NCBI GenBank assembly: GCA_002839185.1
Contig: PGXO01000010.1
Span: 99,616 to 163,615, forward strand
DNA: 64,000 nucleotides
Source: Synergistetes bacterium HGW-Synergistetes-1
Lineage (GTDB): Bacteria > Synergistota > Synergistia > Synergistales > Synergistaceae
Direction of reading: 5' to 3'
The translations under genes and the position numbers were made by a program. Below are positions 61,373 to 64,000 of the stretch, piece after piece. The notes beneath the pieces were generated by a model that saw only the letters and a list, made by a program, of their open reading frames with translations, searched no databases and was not told the origin of the DNA. The first letter of the stretch is position 1. The number at the start of each line of letters is the position of its first letter.

Positions 61373-62086
61373 TTATTCTGCTGCTGCTACGTCTTTCTGA
61401 GCCTGAACAGGGTCTATGGATATTCCTACACCCATAGTCGTTGCAAGCGTTACGGTCTTTACGTAAGTACCTTTTACAGCGGCCGGACGTGCCTTTATTA
61501 TAGCCCTGAAAAGAGCCTTGACATTATTATCAAGGTTCTCGACCGGGAAAGAAGCTCTCCCGACTGCGTTATGCGTAATAGCTGTTTTGTCAACACGGAA
61601 CTCGATACGGCCAGCTTTGATTTCCTTAACAGCACCGGCAACATCGAACGTAACTGTGTTTGCCTTTGCGCTAGGCATAAGTCCACGCGGTCCGAGGACT
61701 TTGCCGAGACGTCCGGCTGATTTCATTATGTCCGGTGTGGCGATAACTGCATCGAAATCCATTCTGCCTTCAGCGATCTCTTTTACAAGATCTTCGCCTC
61801 CGACGATGTCCGCGCCTGCATCCTGAGCTTCCTTCTGTTTGTCGCCGAGTGCAATGACACACACTTTCTTTGTGTGTCCTGTCCCGTGCGGAAGGACTAT
61901 AGTGCTGCGCACCTGCTGGTCTGCATGGCGGGGATCTACGCCTAGACGAACATGGAGTTCGAGGCTCTCGTCGAATTTAGCAGTTGCACATTCCTTCGCT
62001 ATTGCGACAGCCTCTGAAATTGAATACTGCTTTGAAAGATCGACTTTTTCGAGCAGTGCCTTATAGCGCTTACCTTTTTTTGACAT
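61373..62086 (-). CDS. rplA: Ribosomal protein L1
   Basis: The 237-residue protein matches L1: [16 protein letters not shown] at the start, [20 protein letters not shown] and the signature [18 protein letters not shown]. It forms the L1 stalk and can act as a translational repressor. It is 87 bases after rplK, and the spacer has two hairpins listed separately. A strong terminator follows. Confidence 0.98.
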   Translation of the reverse strand: MSKKGKRYKALLEKVDLSKQYSISEAVAIAKECATAKFDESLELHVRLGVDPRHADQQVRSTIVLPHGTGHTKKVCVIALGDKQKEAQDAGADIVGGEDLVKEIAEGRMDFDAVIATPDIMKSAGRLGKVLGPRGLMPSAKANTVTFDVAGAVKEIKAGRIEFRVDKTAITHNAVGRASFPVENLDNNVKALFRAIIKARPAAVKGTYVKTVTLATTMGVGISIDPVQAQKDVAAAE

Positions 62087-62111
62087 TTTTATTCCTCCTA
62101 GTGGTAATGTC

Positions 62112-62155
62112 GGAAGAGTCTGAGTCTTCCTCCCACATCCCGGTTTTTACCGGGA
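62112..62155 (-). other. Two adjacent hairpins in the rplK-rplA spacer
   Basis: GGAAGA/TCTTCC (62112-62130) and TCCCGG/CCGGGA (62138-62155) form small stem-loops just upstream of the rplA ribosome site. They could be an L1 regulatory site or only local structure. Confidence 0.35.
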
Positions 62156-62173
62156 AGTCCCTTTACGGTAATT

Positions 62174-62599
62174 CTAACCTACTACTTCGATGCCCATCGA
62201 ACGGGCTGTCCCTTCGATCATCTGCATAGCCGCCTCAATGTCGTTCGCATTGAGATCCGGCATTTTAAGGGCAGCAATCTCCTGGACCTGCTTCTTTGTT
62301 ATCTTTCCTACTTTATCCTTGTTGGGGACTGCTGATCCCTTTTCCTTGCCGGCTGCCTTCTTGATAAGAATGCTTGCCGGAGGAGTCTTAAGAATGAAAG
62401 AGAAGCTGCGGTCTGCGTAAACAGTTATTACGACCGGGATGATCATTCCTACTTTGTCTGCCGTCTTGGCATTGAATGCCTTGACGAATTCCATTATGTT
62501 GATGCCGCGCTGTCCGAGCGCAGGTCCCACCGGCGGTGCCGGTGTCGCCTTTCCTGCGGGAAGCTGCAGTTTAAGCTCCCCAATTACTTTCTTTGCCAT
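62174..62599 (-). CDS. rplK: Ribosomal protein L11
   Basis: The 141-residue protein has the L11 N terminus [20 protein letters not shown], the [14 protein letters not shown] loop and the C-terminal [12 protein letters not shown]. It binds 23S rRNA at the GTPase centre. ATG 62599 follows AAGGAGG, while the ATG at 62644 is upstream read-through with no family support. It follows nusG by 107 bases. Confidence 0.98.
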   Translation of the reverse strand: MAKKVIGELKLQLPAGKATPAPPVGPALGQRGINIMEFVKAFNAKTADKVGMIIPVVITVYADRSFSFILKTPPASILIKKAAGKEKGSAVPNKDKVGKITKKQVQEIAALKMPDLNANDIEAAMQMIEGTARSMGIEVVG

Positions 62600-62706
62600 A
62601 GTACATGTTACCTCCTTGGTTTTGCTGCTTATGTAAAAGCCCATTTAGGGCGATTATTCTTTTGTCAATGTGCGTAATGCGAAACGAGAGCTAAAACTAT
62701 CTATGA

Positions 62707-63258
62707 TCAGATCTTTTCAAGTTCAGTATAATCAGCTTCAACTGTGGTTTCACGTCCGAACACTGATACGCTGAATTTGATCTTGCCCTTGTCAGCGTCG
62801 ATCTCTACAACAGGACCTGCCTGTCCTGCAAACGGTCCGCTCTTGACCTGGATCGTATCTCCTACCTGGAAATCGACCTCAATCTTCGGCTTGGCCTCTT
62901 TGCCTAGCTTGTTCATTATCTCCTCTACCTCTTTGGGGGTAAGGGGGATAGGATGGTTTCCTGATCCGACAAATCCCGTCACTCCGGGGGTGTGGCGAAC
63001 TACATACCAGGACTGGTCCTCGAGGATCATTTCCACGAGCACATAGCTCGGGAATATCTTTCTGCGAACCCGCTTCGTTTTGCCCTCTTTGATATAAACT
63101 TTCTCTTCAATGGGGACAAGGACACGGAAGATCCTGTCTTCCATACCCATAGTTGCGATCCTCTGCTCGAGGTTCGCCTTGACCTTATTCTCGTAACCGG
63201 AATAGGTCTGGACTATGTACCAGCTGCGTTCCTGTGTGTTCCCAAATATTTCGCTCAT
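62707..63258 (-). CDS. nusG: Transcription termination/antitermination factor NusG
   Basis: The 183-residue protein has the NGN domain (RSWYIVQTYSGYENKVKANL, then FPSYVLVEM and VVRHTPGVTGFVG) and the KOW domain (VQVKSGPFAG-like QVKSGPFAGQAGPVVEID). It couples RNA polymerase to Rho or ribosomes. The start codon is unusual in context. The consensus GGAGGTG at 63285-63291 is separated from the ATG by an 8-bp stem-loop, leaving only six unpaired bases. Confidence 0.97.
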   Translation of the reverse strand: MSEIFGNTQERSWYIVQTYSGYENKVKANLEQRIATMGMEDRIFRVLVPIEEKVYIKEGKTKRVRRKIFPSYVLVEMILEDQSWYVVRHTPGVTGFVGSGNHPIPLTPKEVEEIMNKLGKEAKPKIEVDFQVGDTIQVKSGPFAGQAGPVVEIDADKGKIKFSVSVFGRETTVEADYTELEKI

Positions 63259-63291
63259 GCCTAAAAGAGGGCCGCAGCCCTCTTCACCTCC
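63259..63291 (-). promoter_or_regulatory. nusG ribosome-binding site with a bridging stem-loop
   Basis: On the minus strand GGAGGTG (63291-63285) is followed directly by AAGAGGGC-TGCG-GCCCTCTT (63284-63265), then TTAGGC and the ATG. When the perfect 8-bp stem forms, the distance from Shine-Dalgarno to start becomes normal. When it is open the distance is 26 bases. Confidence 0.6.
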
Positions 63292-63330
63292 AGGTTACAG
63301 TCGAAACTCGAAAGCCGTTTCTGTTTCAGG

Positions 63331-63513
63331 CTATCGGACAATTTTGGAGAATACTCCCGTGAGAAGCAGATCTACCAGACCGAGATAGGCTGAAACCATG
63401 AAAGTTACCACAATGACTACAAGTGTGGAGTACCACATCTGCTGTTTGGTAGGCCATGTGACTTTTTTCAGTTCAGCTCTTGATTCCCGGATGTAGTCGA
63501 GGACTTTTTCCAT
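63331..63513 (-). CDS. secE: Preprotein translocase subunit SecE
   Basis: The 60-residue protein has the short form of SecE: an amphipathic head (VLDYIRESRAELKKVTWPTK) and one membrane helix (TLVVIVVTFMVSAYLGLVDLL). It stabilises the SecY channel. ATG 63513 follows GGAGG by eight bases, so the upstream ATG at 63537 is not used. Its place between tRNA-Trp and nusG is the classical arrangement. Confidence 0.96.
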   Translation of the reverse strand: MEKVLDYIRESRAELKKVTWPTKQQMWYSTLVVIVVTFMVSAYLGLVDLLLTGVFSKIVR

Positions 63514-63582
63514 CACCCCGACCTCCTCATTCTTCAACTTTGATATTTTTTAAACTCTAAATATAAACCAGAAAAAACAAAA

Positions 63583-63662
63583 TGGCAGGCCTGGAAGGAT
63601 TCGAACCCTCAACCCCCGCATTTGGAGTGCGGTGCTCTAACCAGTTCGAGCTACAGACCTGC
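63583..63662 (-). tRNA. tRNA-Trp (CCA)
   Basis: The 80-base minus-strand sequence folds into a cloverleaf with an encoded CCA end. The anticodon stem CCGCA/TGCGG holds the loop CTCCAAA, anticodon CCA. The T-loop is TTCGAAT. It lies between rpmG and secE, as in many bacteria. Confidence 0.95.
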
Positions 63663-63681
63663 GTGCGGAGGTTATTCTACC

Positions 63682-63831
63682 TTACTTGCACTCCTTATGC
63701 AAGGTGTGTTTATCACAGAACTTGCAATATTTCTTTTTTTCAAGCTTTTTTGTAGCCTTTTTTTTGTTCACAAGCGTCACGTAATTGCGGTGCTTGCATA
63801 CTGTACACTGAAGACCGACGATATCCGCCAT
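63682..63831 (-). CDS. rpmG: Ribosomal protein L33 (zinc-binding form)
   Basis: The 49-residue protein reads from [18 protein letters not shown] to [10 protein letters not shown]. It has two CxxC pairs (CTVC and CKFC), so it is the four-cysteine zinc form of L33. GGAGTG precedes the ATG by eight bases. Its place between tuf and tRNA-Trp is conserved in many phyla. Confidence 0.95.
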   Translation of the reverse strand: MADIVGLQCTVCKHRNYVTLVNKKKATKKLEKKKYCKFCDKHTLHKECK

Positions 63832-63863
63832 TATTCTTTCACTCCATACTAAAAAGTTTTTTA

Positions 63864-63890
63864 ATGGGCGGCTGGGTTAGAGCCGCCCAT
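63864..63890 (-). terminator. Hairpin between tuf and rpmG
   Basis: ATGGGCGGCT pairs with AGCCGCCCAT around a seven-base loop. On the minus strand the tail is TAAAAAACTTTTTAG, not a direct U-tract, so it may be a partial terminator or a processing site. Confidence 0.5.
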
Positions 63891-63901
63891 GCTTACGACT
63901 G

Positions 63902-64000
63902 TTATTCTATTATCTCAGTAACGACGCCGGCGCCCACTGTGCGGCCGCCTTCGCGTACTGCGAAGCGCAGTCCGGGCTGCATTGCGATCGGTACGATGAG
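63902..64000 (-). CDS. tuf: Elongation factor Tu (C-terminal end only)
   Basis: The last 32 codons before the stop at 63902-63904 read [18 protein letters not shown], then [14 protein letters not shown], the conserved C terminus of EF-Tu. The rest lies beyond the right edge. It is the first gene of the tuf-rpmG-tRNA-Trp-secE-nusG series. Confidence 0.96.
   Translation of the reverse strand, partial: LIVPIAMQPGLRFAVREGGRTVGAGVVTEIIE

Overview
This 64 kb window looks like a chromosomal segment of a Gram-negative-type (diderm), anaerobic, peptide- or organic-acid-fermenting bacterium. Gene content best fits Synergistota: a type II secretion system, AsmA-type envelope protein, TRAP and DAACS transporters, an AmmeMemoRadiSam locus, asparaginase, RidA, B12-dependent methionine synthase, and frequent TTG starts. 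The phylum call is inference because no rRNA is present. I see no mobile elements, prophage or CRISPR.

Layout. (1) 1-9.8 kb: a PucR-type regulator cut by the left edge, a GntR/FCD regulator with an IlvD/Edd dehydratase, then a divergent catabolic operon with a LarA-type 2-hydroxyacid racemase/epimerase, both subunits of an aconitase-X dehydratase and a three-part TRAP transporter. Together these look like uptake, epimerisation and dehydration of an unidentified hydroxy-acid. (2) 10-23 kb: an Lgt-like paralogue and a nearly complete type II secretion operon (gspJ-K-L-M-N-C-I-D-E-F). A LysM/M23 murein hydrolase and the major pseudopilin gspG lie on the opposite strand. (3) 23-37 kb: a mixed metabolic stretch with an exported amidinotransferase, a threonine-synthase-like enzyme with RidA, a Sel1 protein, a fused Memo-AMMECR1 protein with its radical SAM partner, asparaginase with an unrecognised protein, a DAACS symporter, a flavin oxidoreductase, an MFS transporter and a CMP/dCMP-type deaminase. 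(4) 37-46 kb: an operon of nucleoside kinase, SNF2 helicase and SWIM protein, then a cyclophilin, a DUF2156 protein and a TPR protein. (5) 46-56 kb: a minus-strand chain of seven genes joined by short overlaps, asmA-like, cobU, cobS, HAD phosphatase, metF, methionine synthase activation protein and metH. It links B12 nucleotide-loop assembly with the enzyme that uses B12. (6) 57-64 kb: tRNA-Ala, a phosphodiester glycosidase, and a rearranged tuf-rpmG-tRNA-Trp-secE-nusG-rplK-rplA / rplJ-rplL ribosomal cluster. That cluster is split by an opposite-strand gene and is not followed by rpoB.

Regulation that can be read directly includes four TGTATACA palindromes. They lie at or near the start regions of the GntR gene, the LarA/AcnX operon, the DAACS gene and the MFS gene. 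At the gntR and DAACS promoters they sit at the predicted transcription start, which suggests one FCD-type regulon. An L10 leader with an attenuator precedes rplJ, a strong hairpin separates dctP from dctQM, and a stem-loop lies between the Shine-Dalgarno sequence and the start codon of nusG.
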